Assembly (NCBI GenBank): GCA_015663165.1
Contig: DQSS01000317.1
Location: 1-41,691, forward strand
From: Arcobacter sp.
Lineage (GTDB): Bacteria > Campylobacterota > Campylobacteria > Campylobacterales > Arcobacteraceae
Length of the DNA stretch: 41,691 nucleotides
Reading direction: 5' to 3'
Under the pieces are notes generated by a model. It worked only from the letters and a program-made list of their open reading frames with translations, made no database searches and was not told the origin of the DNA. Positions within the stretch are counted from its first letter, which is position 1; each line of letters starts with the position of its first letter. The position numbers and the translations under genes were made by a program. Below, piece by piece: positions 32,764-40,918 of this stretch.

Positions 32764-33336
32764 ATGGTAGAAAATAGATTTTTTGAAACAATTAAATGTG
32801 ATGATTATGAGGTATTTAACCTTGAATATCATAAAAAAAGAATGGCTAACACAGTAGGAAAGAATTTTTCTCTTGAAGAATATATTTATCCTAATTCACA
32901 TGAACTTTTAAAATGTAAAGTTGTATATACATCAAATGATATCATTGATATCTCTTATGATAAATACACTGCAAAAAATATTACATCTTTCAAACTAATA
33001 TATGATGATAATATTGATTATAGTTTTAAGTCATTTAATAGAGAAGATATCAATAGTCTTCTTTTAAAAAAAGAAAGTGCAGATGAAATAATCATAATAA
33101 AAAATGGCTTACTTACAGACACATCTATTGCAAATATTGCTATATATTTAGATGATGTTTGGATTACACCAATAAAACCACTACTTCATGGCACAACTAA
33201 AAATAGATATATTGATAATAATATATTAATACAAAAAGATATTACAGTTGAAATGTTACTAAGATCTAAAAAAATTGCGTTATTAAATGCTATGATAGAT
33301 TTAAAAATATTAGATAATTTTGATATAATTCAATAA
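32764..33336 (+). CDS. pabC: Aminodeoxychorismate lyase, short class IV aminotransferase fold
   Basis: PabC splits aminodeoxychorismate into p-aminobenzoate and pyruvate with PLP. At 190 aa the product is well below the roughly 270 of E. coli PabC, yet the core is kept. ENRFFETIKCDDYEVFNLEYHKKRM gives the N-terminal strand and arginine, and YSFKSFNRED holds K89 at the position of the PLP lysine (E. coli GIKHLNRLEQ). DEIIIIKNGLLTDTSIANIAI matches the cofactor-phosphate loop, and ITPIKPLLHGTTKNRYID follows. It is directly downstream of pabB, supporting the role. In some relatives the two are fused; here they are separate with an 8-base gap. Confidence 0.85.
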   Translation: MVENRFFETIKCDDYEVFNLEYHKKRMANTVGKNFSLEEYIYPNSHELLKCKVVYTSNDIIDISYDKYTAKNITSFKLIYDDNIDYSFKSFNREDINSLLLKKESADEIIIIKNGLLTDTSIANIAIYLDDVWITPIKPLLHGTTKNRYIDNNILIQKDITVEMLLRSKKIALLNAMIDLKILDNFDIIQ

Positions 33337-33346
33337 AGGAAAAAAA

Positions 33347-33781
33347 ATGTTAGACAATTTAATAAACTCACAAAAGTATAAAGATTTTACATCAACTCAA
33401 GTAAAAGATTTACTAAACTATTTAGTAAATGAAAAAATAGAGTTCAGCTTAACTGCCAATACAAAAGGTGTTGATTTCAATCCAGAAATTCCAGATTCTA
33501 TTTCAGGTTCTTTTTCCCAATTTACACTTTTTACCTTAGCTAACTATACTTTTGAATCTATAGTAATAGAAGATGATATTATTAGTTTTGAGGCAGGTTT
33601 TGGAAGTGAAAACTTTGGATCTGTATGTTCTGTTCCATTTTATGCTGTATTTCAAATAAGCATTGATAATTCTATATTATTTATAAATCCAAGTGCAACT
33701 GTAGAAAAATATTTCAATGAAGATAAAAATGAAAAAGAGCAAAAAGAGCGTTCGATGAATGCTTTTAAATTAAATAAATAA
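33347..33781 (+). CDS. Putative SspB-like ClpXP adaptor
   Basis: The 144-aa protein is not obviously named by its neighbours. Reading it against known folds, it matches the order of SspB. There is an N-terminal helix (DLLNYLVNEKIEF, compare AFYEWLLDNQLTP in E. coli). A strand block follows (FTLFTLANYTFESIVIEDD), then FEAGFGSENFGSVCSVPFYAVFQI, compare FNARFGGIPRQVSVPLAAVLAI. A charged flexible tail (KYFNEDKNEKEQKERSM) ends in NAFKLNK, which recalls the ClpX-binding tail ALRVVK of SspB. SspB delivers SsrA-tagged proteins from stalled ribosomes to ClpXP. The assignment is inference from motif order by eye and could be wrong if the similarity is only beta-barrel convergence. A strong ribosome site (AAAGGAAAAAAA) precedes the ATG, and a clear terminator follows. 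Confidence 0.55.
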   Translation: MLDNLINSQKYKDFTSTQVKDLLNYLVNEKIEFSLTANTKGVDFNPEIPDSISGSFSQFTLFTLANYTFESIVIEDDIISFEAGFGSENFGSVCSVPFYAVFQISIDNSILFINPSATVEKYFNEDKNEKEQKERSMNAFKLNK

Positions 33782-33783
33782 GC

Positions 33784-33819
33784 AAAAAAAAGCTCTAAGT
33801 AAAATACTTAGAGCTTTTT
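33784..33819. terminator. Bidirectional intrinsic terminator between the SspB-like gene and fabH
   Basis: AGCTCTAAGTA (33791-33801) and TACTTAGAGCT (33805-33815) form a perfect 11-bp stem with an AAA loop, flanked by an A-run on the left and a T-run on the right. It can therefore terminate the plus-strand pab/SspB-like unit and the minus-strand fabH operon. Confidence 0.9.
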
Positions 33820-33838
33820 AATTTTAAAAGTAAATATT

Positions 33839-34801
33839 TTACTTACCTGCAAACTTTATAAGAGCAGAACCCCATGTAAGTCCTCCACCAAAAGCATCAA
33901 GTAACATCATATCTCCAGTTTTTAGTCTTCCTGATTCATAACAGTCATTTATTGCCATAGGAATAGAAGCTGAAGATGTATTTCCATACTTATGTACTGT
34001 TAATACTTTTTGTTCATCTTTAAATTTTAAGTTATCACCAACAGCTTTTATAATTCTATAGTTTGCTTGATGAGGAATAAATAAATCAATATCATCATTT
34101 GACATATTATTGTTTTCCATGATAACTTTTACATCATTTGTAAGTGTTCTAACTGCAACTTTAAAAGTTTCATTACCTTTCATTTGCATAAATGAAGCTT
34201 CTTCACTTTGAATACCAGGAGTCATAAGTAAATCTTGTAATGAACCATCAGAACTACACTGAACATCTAAAACTGCTTCATCTTTATTTTGTGTAGCACT
34301 TAGTATTGCGGCACCTGCACCATCACCAAATAACATACAAGTTGTTCTATCTGTGTAATCAACTATTGTTGATAGTTTTTCTGCACCAATAATCAGTACA
34401 TTTTTTTTCATCCCAGATTCAATAAATGCTTTAGCCACACTTACAGCATATACAAAACCCGTACATGCTGCACTTATATCTAAAGACATTACATTTTTTA
34501 TTTCTAATTTATCTGCAATGATACATGCAGTTGAAGGCATACATAAATAATCAGGAGTAATAGTAGCACAAAGAATTAGATCAATTTCTTCTTTATTTAT
34601 ATCTGCTCTTTTAATTGCAATTTTTGCAGCTTCTACACCTAAATCACTTGTATTTTGAGAATCAGAAGCTATTCTTCTTTCACTAATACCAGTTCTTTTT
34701 GTAATCCATTCATCACTTGTATCCATTCTATCAACAAACCATTGATTTGATCTAATAGTTTCTGGAATATAAGCACCGATTGATTTAAAAGAAGCATACA
34801 T
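33839..34801 (-). CDS. fabH: Beta-ketoacyl-ACP synthase III
   Basis: FabH condenses acetyl-CoA with malonyl-ACP to start type II fatty-acid synthesis. The 320-aa product has the full catalytic triad: C113 in DISAACTGFVYA, H244 in FIPHQANYRI and N274 in KYGNTSSAS. The N-terminal EWITKRTGISERR and the C-terminal LDAFGGGLTWGSALIKF are also typical. It lies 4 bases after plsX and is the last gene before the bidirectional terminator. The plsX-fabH order with rpmF upstream is the widespread arrangement coupling lipid synthesis to ribosome production. Confidence 0.97.
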   Translation of the reverse strand: MYASFKSIGAYIPETIRSNQWFVDRMDTSDEWITKRTGISERRIASDSQNTSDLGVEAAKIAIKRADINKEEIDLILCATITPDYLCMPSTACIIADKLEIKNVMSLDISAACTGFVYAVSVAKAFIESGMKKNVLIIGAEKLSTIVDYTDRTTCMLFGDGAGAAILSATQNKDEAVLDVQCSSDGSLQDLLMTPGIQSEEASFMQMKGNETFKVAVRTLTNDVKVIMENNNMSNDDIDLFIPHQANYRIIKAVGDNLKFKDEQKVLTVHKYGNTSSASIPMAINDCYESGRLKTGDMMLLDAFGGGLTWGSALIKFAGK

Positions 34802-34805
34802 ACAA

Positions 34806-35795
34806 TTAGTCCTTTAAAGCTTTTAATCTAGTCTCAATATTACTATTAAGGTCAGATTGAGCTGCTGCAACTGCTTGAAAAATTGCATTTTTTATTGCTT
34901 TTGAATTTGACTTACCATGAGCAATTATTACAGGTGCTTTTATACCTAGTAAAGGAGCTCCACCATATTCTGCATAATCAACTCTTAGTTTTAAAGATTT
35001 AAATACTTTTCTCATTAAAACTGCACCAAGTATTGAAACTAAAGATCTTTTTAAATTATTTTTAATAATCTTACCTATGGTATCGGCAACACCTTCTGCT
35101 GTTTTAAGCATAATATTTCCAATAAATCCATCACATACAACAATATCTGTTGAACCATTAAAGATATCATTACCTTCAACATTTCCAACAAAATTTGGTA
35201 TATTTTCCATCAGTTTAAAAGCTTCTTTTGAAACTTCATTACCTTTAGATTCTTCTTCACCATTACTCAATAAACCTACAAGTGGATCATCTATACCTAG
35301 AACTTCTTCTACATATACTTGACCCATAATTGCAAACTCTCTTAAGTTTTTTGCATCACAATCAACATTTGCACCAACATCTAGTACTAATGTATTTTTA
35401 TCAACTGTTGGCATAAGTGTAGCAATTGCAGGTCTACTCACACCTTTAATTCTTCCTATTCTTAATGTAGCCAAGCTCATGCTAGCTCCACTATGTCCTG
35501 CACTTACATAAGCATCTGCAGCACCATCTTTAACTAATTGAATAGCAATATAAGCTGATGAATCTTTTCTTTTAAGAGCATCAGTTGCACTATCATGCAT
35601 TGCAATCACATCATTACAATCAACGATTTCTATTCTATCAATAAATTTTTGAGGAATTAAAGGTATTAGTTGGTCTTTTGCACCAACGGCAATAGCTATA
35701 AAGTTTTTATTTTTCTTTACTGCAGCTATTAAACCTTCGATGATAGGTTGACAACCATTGTCGCCACCCATTGCATCAATTGCTATTTTTAACAT
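34806..35795 (-). CDS. plsX: Phosphate acyltransferase
   Basis: PlsX makes acyl-phosphate from acyl-ACP and inorganic phosphate for the PlsY step of phospholipid synthesis; it is a peripheral membrane enzyme. The 329-aa product has the N-terminal [77 protein letters not shown] and [14 protein letters not shown], all family marks. Its ATG overlaps the rpmF stop as TAATG, so translation is coupled to ribosomal protein L32. It is followed by fabH after 4 bases. Confidence 0.97.
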   Translation of the reverse strand: MLKIAIDAMGGDNGCQPIIEGLIAAVKKNKNFIAIAVGAKDQLIPLIPQKFIDRIEIVDCNDVIAMHDSATDALKRKDSSAYIAIQLVKDGAADAYVSAGHSGASMSLATLRIGRIKGVSRPAIATLMPTVDKNTLVLDVGANVDCDAKNLREFAIMGQVYVEEVLGIDDPLVGLLSNGEEESKGNEVSKEAFKLMENIPNFVGNVEGNDIFNGSTDIVVCDGFIGNIMLKTAEGVADTIGKIIKNNLKRSLVSILGAVLMRKVFKSLKLRVDYAEYGGAPLLGIKAPVIIAHGKSNSKAIKNAIFQAVAAAQSDLNSNIETRLKALKD

Positions 35796-35947
35796 TATGC
35801 TTTGTATTCACCTGTAGTTGGGTTTACGTTATGAGGCATTTTCCATGTCCCATCTGTATCTTTAACTGGTCTTTTTAATGTAATTTTGTAATGTGTTCTT
35901 CTTTTCGCACTTCTTGAGTGTGAAACTCGTCTCTTTGGTACTGCCAT
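35795..35947 (-). CDS. rpmF: 50S ribosomal protein L32
   Basis: This short gene encodes 50 aa starting [20 protein letters not shown] and ending [11 protein letters not shown]. It has the basic N-terminus and the family segment [11 protein letters not shown]32 proteins may carry zinc cysteines; this one has none and belongs to the zinc-free type. It lies between the DUF177 gene (22 bases upstream) and plsX (stop/start overlap TAATG). The classic YceD-rpmF-plsX-fabH order makes the assignment secure despite the size. Confidence 0.96.
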   Translation of the reverse strand: MAVPKRRVSHSRSAKRRTHYKITLKRPVKDTDGTWKMPHNVNPTTGEYKA

Positions 35948-35969
35948 TTTATATCCTTTTTATTTTAAA

Positions 35970-36353
35970 CTATATTTCAATATCTACAAATTCGTCATTT
36001 GTATTGCAATCTTCACAAGTATGATATTCACTACTTATAGATTCTAACTCAGAGTTTAGTATATCTTCAAAGTTTACTATGTGATTATCAAGCTCGATTA
36101 TGATTTCTCCTTCTCTTTCATTAAGAGAATCAAAAACTCCATCACTTACTGTAAATACATGTTTTTCATCTATATTTAAAGTAAGGTCTTTGCCACATTT
36201 GTAACACTCAATTGGATGTATTCCAGTTATTTGAGAGTCAATTCTGACAAGTTTGTTCGATATTCTACTAAAAGTACCTAAAAAATTTACTGAATTAACG
36301 CAAACTTTAAATTCTTTTGGAACATTTGGTACTTTTCTAAATTCAACTTTCAT
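35970..36353 (-). CDS. DUF177 / YceD-family protein
   Basis: The 127-aa protein precedes rpmF, the position where the DUF177/YceD family is found across bacteria. YceD-type proteins are linked to 23S rRNA/ribosome biogenesis; a direct activity is not established for this lineage. Two CxxC pairs are visible (IECYKCGKDL and HTCEDCNTND), which could bind a metal. The first is the usual C..C of the family, and the second near the C-terminus is less common. It sits 9 bases downstream of ndk. No good ribosome site precedes the ATG at 36353, suggesting translational coupling to ndk. Confidence 0.8.
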   Translation of the reverse strand: MKVEFRKVPNVPKEFKVCVNSVNFLGTFSRISNKLVRIDSQITGIHPIECYKCGKDLTLNIDEKHVFTVSDGVFDSLNEREGEIIIELDNHIVNFEDILNSELESISSEYHTCEDCNTNDEFVDIEI

Positions 36354-36362
36354 TGTATTTGA

Positions 36363-36776
36363 CTAACAAATCTCTCTTTGAGCAAAGAAAAAGTTGATTT
36401 CGTTTGTAGCATTTTCAACACTATCTGAACCATGTACTGCATTTGCATCAATAGAATCAGCAAAATCAGCTCTAATTGTTCCAGCTTCAGCTTCTTTAGG
36501 ATTAGTTGCACCCATTAAGTCTCTGTTTATAGCCATTGCGTTATCACCTTCTAAAACAGTAACAACTACTGGTCCAGAAATCATAAAATCAACTAATTCA
36601 CCATAAAAAGGTCTTTCAGCGTGTACTGCATAAAATGCTTGTGCATCTGCTTTGCTTAATTGAATTTTTTTAGTAACAGCTATTCTTAGTCCAGCTTCTT
36701 CAAATCTACTTAAAATCTTTCCAACTACGTTTTTTGCAACTGCATCTGGTTTGATTATTGATAATGTTTGTTCCAT
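36363..36776 (-). CDS. ndk: Nucleoside diphosphate kinase
   Basis: Ndk transfers the gamma-phosphate of ATP to nucleoside diphosphates through a phosphohistidine. The ATG at 36776 follows GGAGAA at the right distance and gives 137 aa, the standard size; an in-frame ATG at 36788 lies inside the ribosome site region. Motifs are [15 protein letters not shown] with the conserved lysine, [29 protein letters not shown] and the active-site histidine in [12 protein letters not shown]. It opens the ndk-DUF177-rpmF-plsX-fabH operon. Confidence 0.97.
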   Translation of the reverse strand: MEQTLSIIKPDAVAKNVVGKILSRFEEAGLRIAVTKKIQLSKADAQAFYAVHAERPFYGELVDFMISGPVVVTVLEGDNAMAINRDLMGATNPKEAEAGTIRADFADSIDANAVHGSDSVENATNEINFFFAQREIC

Positions 36777-36806
36777 TATTTTCTCCATTTTGTTTAATTT
36801 TTTGCG

Positions 36807-36812
36807 ATTATA
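36807..36812 (-). promoter_or_regulatory. Extended -10 promoter of the ndk operon
   Basis: The complement reads TGTTATAAT, a perfect TATAAT with the TGn extension, located 31 bases before the ndk ATG. The extension can substitute for a -35 box. Confidence 0.6.
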
Positions 36813-36841
36813 ACAAAATATATTTATTAATTAGCTGAAAT

Positions 36842-36877
36842 AAAAAAAGGCAAGTGATAAAATCACTTGCCTTTTTT
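36842..36877 (-). terminator. Intrinsic terminator of the ferredoxin gene
   Basis: GGCAAGTGA (36849-36857) and TCACTTGCC (36863-36871) form a perfect stem with flanking A-run (36842-36848) and T-run (36872-36877). It lies 36 bases after the ferredoxin stop and just upstream of the ndk promoter, so ferredoxin is transcribed alone and insulated from ndk. The structure could work in both directions. Confidence 0.88.
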
Positions 36878-36906
36878 AAAGTTTTAAATATTATTTAAAT
36901 TAAATA

Positions 36907-37167
36907 TTATTCTTCAACACAAGGTTCACCAGCAACGGCACCTTCTTTTTCTGGGTTTTCAGCCCATACGATACAACCTTCAGTTGGACATGCTTCAGCA
37001 CATAATGGGTTTCCTCCGTCATTTACACACTCGTTACAAGTTGATGCATCTACGTAATAGATATCCTCACCTGTTGGGTTCTCATCGTTATCAACGATAG
37101 ATTCTGTTGGACATTCGTCTAAACAAGCATCACATGAAATACATGTATCTAAAATAATTACTGCCAT
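36907..37167 (-). CDS. Acidic 2[4Fe-4S] ferredoxin (Alvin/YfhL type)
   Basis: The 86-aa electron carrier has a first motif CISCDACLDECP and a second, longer motif CNECVNDGGNPLCAEACP with the extra loop between second and third cysteine. It also has a further cysteine in the C-terminal part (EGCIVWAENP). That pattern marks the Alvin-type ferredoxins, which have one or both clusters at very low potential. The chain is strongly acidic and ends EPCVEE. It has its own promoter, a strong AAGGAGA ribosome site and a terminator. In Campylobacterota such ferredoxins serve 2-oxoacid oxidoreductases; a link to the unusual complex I input module in this window is plausible but unproven. Confidence 0.93.
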   Translation of the reverse strand: MAVIILDTCISCDACLDECPTESIVDNDENPTGEDIYYVDASTCNECVNDGGNPLCAEACPTEGCIVWAENPEKEGAVAGEPCVEE

Positions 37168-37200
37168 ATTGTTCTCCTTAAATATAATTTGGGTAACTCT

Positions 37201-37206
37201 ATCATA
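37201..37206 (-). promoter_or_regulatory. Candidate -10 box of the ferredoxin gene
   Basis: The complement reads TATGAT, preceded by TTTATATTTGC, 34 bases before the ferredoxin ATG. It is the best match in the region, with one deviation from TATAAT. Confidence 0.45.
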
Positions 37207-37333
37207 GCAAATATAAAAATTACTTTAAATATAATACATTTCTTTCAATCTAGTAGAAAATAATTTTTATGTACTTTTTTTACACAAAATACTAAAATTA
37301 TTTATTCAATGTATTTTAACTTATATTAGATAC

Positions 37334-37339
37334 TATTAT
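37334..37339 (+). promoter_or_regulatory. Candidate -10 box of the 68-aa gene
   Basis: TATTAT sits 25 bases before the ATG at 37364, ahead of the ribosome site AAAAAGGA. The rest of the 37168-37363 intergenic region shows only AT-rich DNA and the divergent ferredoxin promoter. Confidence 0.35.
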
Positions 37340-37363
37340 ACCAATAATAAAAAAGGATTTAAA

Positions 37364-37570
37364 ATGTCAAGTGAAACAAAAAAAATAGATTTAGCAAATA
37401 CAAAGAAGGGGTATATCAGTATCTCAACTATAGATGAACCATATGGAAAAGATTCTGCAAGTGTAGCAAGTATTGCAATATCTTTAAATGGAAAAGATAT
37501 AGAATGGAAAGTTCATATTCCTATGGATAATTTATCTGATGTGATTTCTTCATTACAAGATTTAAAATAA
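37364..37570 (+). CDS. Small uncharacterised protein (68 aa)
   Basis: I do not recognise this family. The product is soluble, without cysteines, signal peptide or membrane segment. It reads as a small alpha/beta domain: GYISISTIDEPYG as a first strand, ASVASIAISLNGKDIEWKVHIP as a hairpin, and MDNLSDVISSLQDLK as a C-terminal helix. That is a beta-rich core capped by one helix. A good ribosome site (AAAAAGGA) and a TATTAT box precede it, and codon use matches the neighbours, so it is very likely a real gene. It lies alone between ferredoxin (divergent) and tRNA-Gly. Function unknown. Confidence 0.75.
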   Translation: MSSETKKIDLANTKKGYISISTIDEPYGKDSASVASIAISLNGKDIEWKVHIPMDNLSDVISSLQDLK

Positions 37571-37575
37571 TTTAA

Positions 37576-37608
37576 ATTATTAGAAATGATTTTTTCATTT
37601 TTAATAAT
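37576..37608. terminator. AT-rich hairpin after the 68-aa gene
   Basis: ATTATTAGAAATGA (37576-37589) pairs with TCATTTTTAATAAT (37595-37608), 14 bp with one G-U pair and a T-rich loop. It begins 6 bases after the stop codon. The following T-run is short, so it may be a weak terminator or an RNA-stabilising stem. Confidence 0.35.
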
Positions 37609-37644
37609 TCTTTAAGATTAATAAGATACAATTCCATCAGTTAA

Positions 37645-37721
37645 GCGGGTGTAGCTCAGTTGGCTAGAGCCTCTGCCTTCCAAGCAGACTGTCGCGCGTT
37701 CGAGTCGCGTCACCCGCTCCA
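37645..37721 (+). tRNA. tRNA-Gly (anticodon UCC)
   Basis: The 77-base cloverleaf has acceptor arms GCGGGTG and CACCCGC, a D arm with AGCTCAGTTGG, an anticodon stem TCTGC/GCAGA enclosing loop CTTCCAA (anticodon TCC), and a T arm GCGCG-TTCGAGT-CGCGT. The CCA end is encoded. It decodes GGA and, by wobble, other Gly codons. A possible -10 box (TACAAT, 37627-37632) lies just upstream. Confidence 0.93.
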
Positions 37722-37770
37722 ACTATTTCAAACTAATCTAGTTTAAAACAATCAAAAAATTTATTGCAAC

Positions 37771-38994
37771 TTATTTATCAAACTTAATACTATTACTTAT
37801 TGATAATACCATACCAACAGCTATACTTAAAGCTAATATAGAACTACCACCATAAGATAAAAATGGTACAGCAATACCTTTTATTGGTATGATTCCTGAT
37901 ATTCCGTATGAGTTTATTAAAAATGAAATACTAATCATAAGAGCAATCCCTAATGAAAAAAGATGATACTTTGTATCTTTAACTCTTCTACTTGTTCTTA
38001 ATATTCTAAATATAACTGTAAATAAAAGTACTAATATAATTAATAATCCAAATAAACCTATCTCTTCAGTTATACCTGCAAGTACAAAATCGGTATGAAC
38101 TTCAGATAAAAATCCAAGTTTTAATTCGCCATTTGAAAGCCCTACTCCAAACCATCCACCATTGTGAATTGCATTTAAGGAATTAGCAACTTGGTATGGT
38201 TCTGGAAAGTCTTTAACTCTTAAAGCTGATTCCATAAAGTCAGGTAAAATTGCGAGTATACTGTCTTGTATACTACTCCACCAACTTTGAAGTCTATTTA
38301 CTCTATGTGGAGCTATAAATATCAGTACAAATATTCCAAGTACTGCAGCACCTATTAATGATAAAAATACTTTTACACTTCTATTTGCAAAAATTAACAT
38401 TATGAATAATATAGATGCTAGTAAAACAACTTGTCCTAAATCTTTTTGTAAAACTGCTATTAAAAATACAACAAACCCAAATACAACTGCATATGGTGCA
38501 AGTAGTTTTAACTCTTCTTTAAATGTGACTTTCTCTAAGTCGGTAAACTTTTTATGAAATGATGCAGCTAGAAAATAAATAAATCCAATTTTAAAAAACT
38601 CAACAGGAGCTAAAGAAAAACCTGGAAGTCTTATCCATCTATTAGCTCCACCTGAAGCAGTTACCATTGAAGCTGGTAAAAAATGCATAATAATCATAAG
38701 AAATAAAAACAATACAAATAGCCACCAACCAAGTCTAAAGTTTATAAATAGTTGTTCAGGCTTTATATGAGCAAGTGTCCACATAATCAAAATGGCTAAA
38801 ATACCAACAAATAGTTGTCTTATGAAAAAGTGAAATTGATTGTAATCAAAATAATCAACAGTATATATAGATAAAGAGTAAGAAAAAATCATACTTATGA
38901 TAATAAGAATTGAAGCTAATAAAAATAATATATAATCAGGCTTTTCATCATCACTTATAGCAATAGATTTAATCTTTTTTTGGATAAAATTCAT
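37771..38994 (-). CDS. ftsW: FtsW/RodA-family peptidoglycan polymerase, probably FtsW
   Basis: SEDS-family proteins polymerise glycan strands together with a class B penicillin-binding protein. From the ATG at 38994 the product is 407 aa with about ten membrane helices. The family marks are GANRWIRLPGFSLAPVEFFK, LQKDLGQVVLLA, the periplasmic loop QVANSLNAIHNGGWFGVGLS, LSEVHTDFVLAGITEEIGL and the late VPFLSYGGSSILA. An in-frame upstream start (39024) lacks support and would run into the ftsI control region. The gene diverges from ftsI with only 60 bases between, and the partner there makes FtsW likelier than RodA, though the two are hard to tell apart by sequence. Confidence 0.88.
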   Translation of the reverse strand: MNFIQKKIKSIAISDDEKPDYILFLLASILIIISMIFSYSLSIYTVDYFDYNQFHFFIRQLFVGILAILIMWTLAHIKPEQLFINFRLGWWLFVLFLFLMIIMHFLPASMVTASGGANRWIRLPGFSLAPVEFFKIGFIYFLAASFHKKFTDLEKVTFKEELKLLAPYAVVFGFVVFLIAVLQKDLGQVVLLASILFIMLIFANRSVKVFLSLIGAAVLGIFVLIFIAPHRVNRLQSWWSSIQDSILAILPDFMESALRVKDFPEPYQVANSLNAIHNGGWFGVGLSNGELKLGFLSEVHTDFVLAGITEEIGLFGLLIILVLLFTVIFRILRTSRRVKDTKYHLFSLGIALMISISFLINSYGISGIIPIKGIAVPFLSYGGSSILALSIAVGMVLSISNSIKFDK

Positions 38995-39054
38995 TTTGTA
39001 TTGTAACACACCTTGCCTTTGCAATTTGCTTGGGAAATAATATTTAGGATAAGA

Positions 39055-40905
39055 ATGTCAGCAGATAATTTAGACAAACAAAATTTAAGAAGAGTTAAGA
39101 AAATATTTATTACACTTTTCCTTATATTCGCTGCCATTGGGATATTAGTTTATTCTATTTCTAATACAATTGAAAAGCAAAGAAAACTTCCATCTTTGCA
39201 TACTACTAAAAAAGATTTATCAGTAAGAGGAGATATTCTTTCTAGTGATAACTTTAAAATATCAACTTCAAAAAAAATATACACTGCAAGTATAGATACA
39301 AGATCATTAGATAAAAATAAACAAGAATTATTTATAGAATTATTTTCTATTTATAGTAGTATTGAAAAGAAATACTTAAGATTAAAAATAAAAAAATCAT
39401 ATAGAAGACCTGGCTTTTTAATTCTTTCTAGAAATATATCAGCAAGAGATGCCAAAAACTTAAAACTACTAGCATACAAACTTCAAAAACTAAAAGTATT
39501 TAAAGCCATAAAACTAAATGGTTCAAGAATTGTATTTGGTTTGAGTTTATTTGAAACTGGTGAGACTAGAATATATCCATATGAAGATACTTTAACTCCT
39601 GTAATTGGATATATAAAAGAAAAGAACAACAAAAAGGGCAAGCTAAAAACAAATGGAATCAAAGGACTAGAAAGAAGTTATAACAGTCAATTAAATCAAG
39701 GTGTAAATGGAGTATTAAAAGGGGAAAGAGATATATTGTCTTATATCATTTTCAACAAAGATTCAATCATCCAAACAAGAAAAGATGGTCAAGCTTTAAA
39801 ACTTAATATACCACTTAGATTACAAAAAAATATTGAGCTTATGCTTGATACATACAAAACAAAGCTAGGGGCAGATGAGATTATCATATCTATTATGGAT
39901 AGTACAAATGGAAAAGTTTTATCATTGGCTACATCAAATAGATTTAACCCAAAAAAGATAAGAAAAGAAGATTATGGAAGTTTAAATGTAAATGCAATAG
40001 AACAAGTATTTGAACCAGGTTCAGTTTTGAAACCTATATCAATATCTTTAGTACTTGATAAAAATAGAGCTTCTATGGATGAATTATTTTTTGCATACAA
40101 CAAAGGAAAAAGAAATAAAGCTGGAGAGTATAAAGAAGGGATGATAAAAGTTGGAGGATGGCCAATTAGAGATGATCATAAATTCAAAAAAAACTATCTA
40201 ACCGTTCAAGATATAGTTATGTATTCTAGTAACATTGGAACTTTACAATTGGCTCAAAGATTAAAAGGTGCCGAACTTCTTGAAGGTTATCATAAATTTG
40301 GTATAGCAAAAAAAACAGGTATAGATTTACCATATGAAAAAGTTGGTAAACTTCCAAGTGTTTATCAACTTCGAGCAGGGGAAAATCAAGGTAAATTAAA
40401 TGTATTTAAAGCAACAGTTTCTTATGGGCAAGGAATGACCTCATCATTTATGCAAATACTAAAAGCATATACAGTATTTAACAATGATGGAAAAATTGTA
40501 ACCCCTACAATCGTACAAAAAGAATTAACGCACCATCCAGTACAAGTTATAAGCAAAAAAACTGCAAATATTATGAAAAGATTACTTATAAAAACAGTTA
40601 CAGATGGTACAGGTAAAAAAGCAATAGTAAAAGGCTTAGAAATTGGCGGAAAAACAGGAACTGCAAATATAGCAAGAGGTGGAAGATATAAAAGAAAATA
40701 TATGAGTTCATTTTTTGGATTTGTAAATGATGAAAATAAAAAATACACTATAGGAGTAACTGTAAATAACCCTATTTCAAGAGGTAAGTATTGGTATTAT
40801 TATTATGCTTCAAATTCTGCGGTTCCTGTTTTTAAAGAGATAGTTGATATTTTAGTCAAATTAAACTATCTTGAACCAAATACCGCTATAATTGCAAAAA
40901 ATTAA
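39055..40905 (+). CDS. ftsI: Class B penicillin-binding protein, FtsI-type peptidoglycan transpeptidase
   Basis: The 616-aa product has one N-terminal membrane helix (about residues 16-34) and a dimerisation/pedestal domain starting LSVRGDILSSDNFKIS. The transpeptidase domain holds all three active-site motifs: S323-V-L-K326 in EPGSVLKPIS, S391-S-N393, and K533-T-G535 in GGKTGTAN. It cross-links septal peptidoglycan during division. I take the ATG at 39055 (GGATAAGA upstream); an in-frame TTG at 39013 would overlap the control region and is not needed. It diverges from ftsW, its likely partner, and is followed 13 bases later by the cyclophilin gene. Confidence 0.93.
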   Translation: MSADNLDKQNLRRVKKIFITLFLIFAAIGILVYSISNTIEKQRKLPSLHTTKKDLSVRGDILSSDNFKISTSKKIYTASIDTRSLDKNKQELFIELFSIYSSIEKKYLRLKIKKSYRRPGFLILSRNISARDAKNLKLLAYKLQKLKVFKAIKLNGSRIVFGLSLFETGETRIYPYEDTLTPVIGYIKEKNNKKGKLKTNGIKGLERSYNSQLNQGVNGVLKGERDILSYIIFNKDSIIQTRKDGQALKLNIPLRLQKNIELMLDTYKTKLGADEIIISIMDSTNGKVLSLATSNRFNPKKIRKEDYGSLNVNAIEQVFEPGSVLKPISISLVLDKNRASMDELFFAYNKGKRNKAGEYKEGMIKVGGWPIRDDHKFKKNYLTVQDIVMYSSNIGTLQLAQRLKGAELLEGYHKFGIAKKTGIDLPYEKVGKLPSVYQLRAGENQGKLNVFKATVSYGQGMTSSFMQILKAYTVFNNDGKIVTPTIVQKELTHHPVQVISKKTANIMKRLLIKTVTDGTGKKAIVKGLEIGGKTGTANIARGGRYKRKYMSSFFGFVNDENKKYTIGVTVNNPISRGKYWYYYYASNSAVPVFKEIVDILVKLNYLEPNTAIIAKN

Positions 40906-40918
40906 CAAAAGGATACAC

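Noticed and set aside
37728-37746. Hairpin AAACTA-ATC-TAGTTT after tRNA-Gly as terminator
   Set aside because: Only six mostly A-T pairs and no T-run; too weak to call.
40892-40918. Earlier TTG start for the cyclophilin
   Set aside because: It lies inside the end of ftsI, and the ATG at 40919 has a proper AAAAGGA site.
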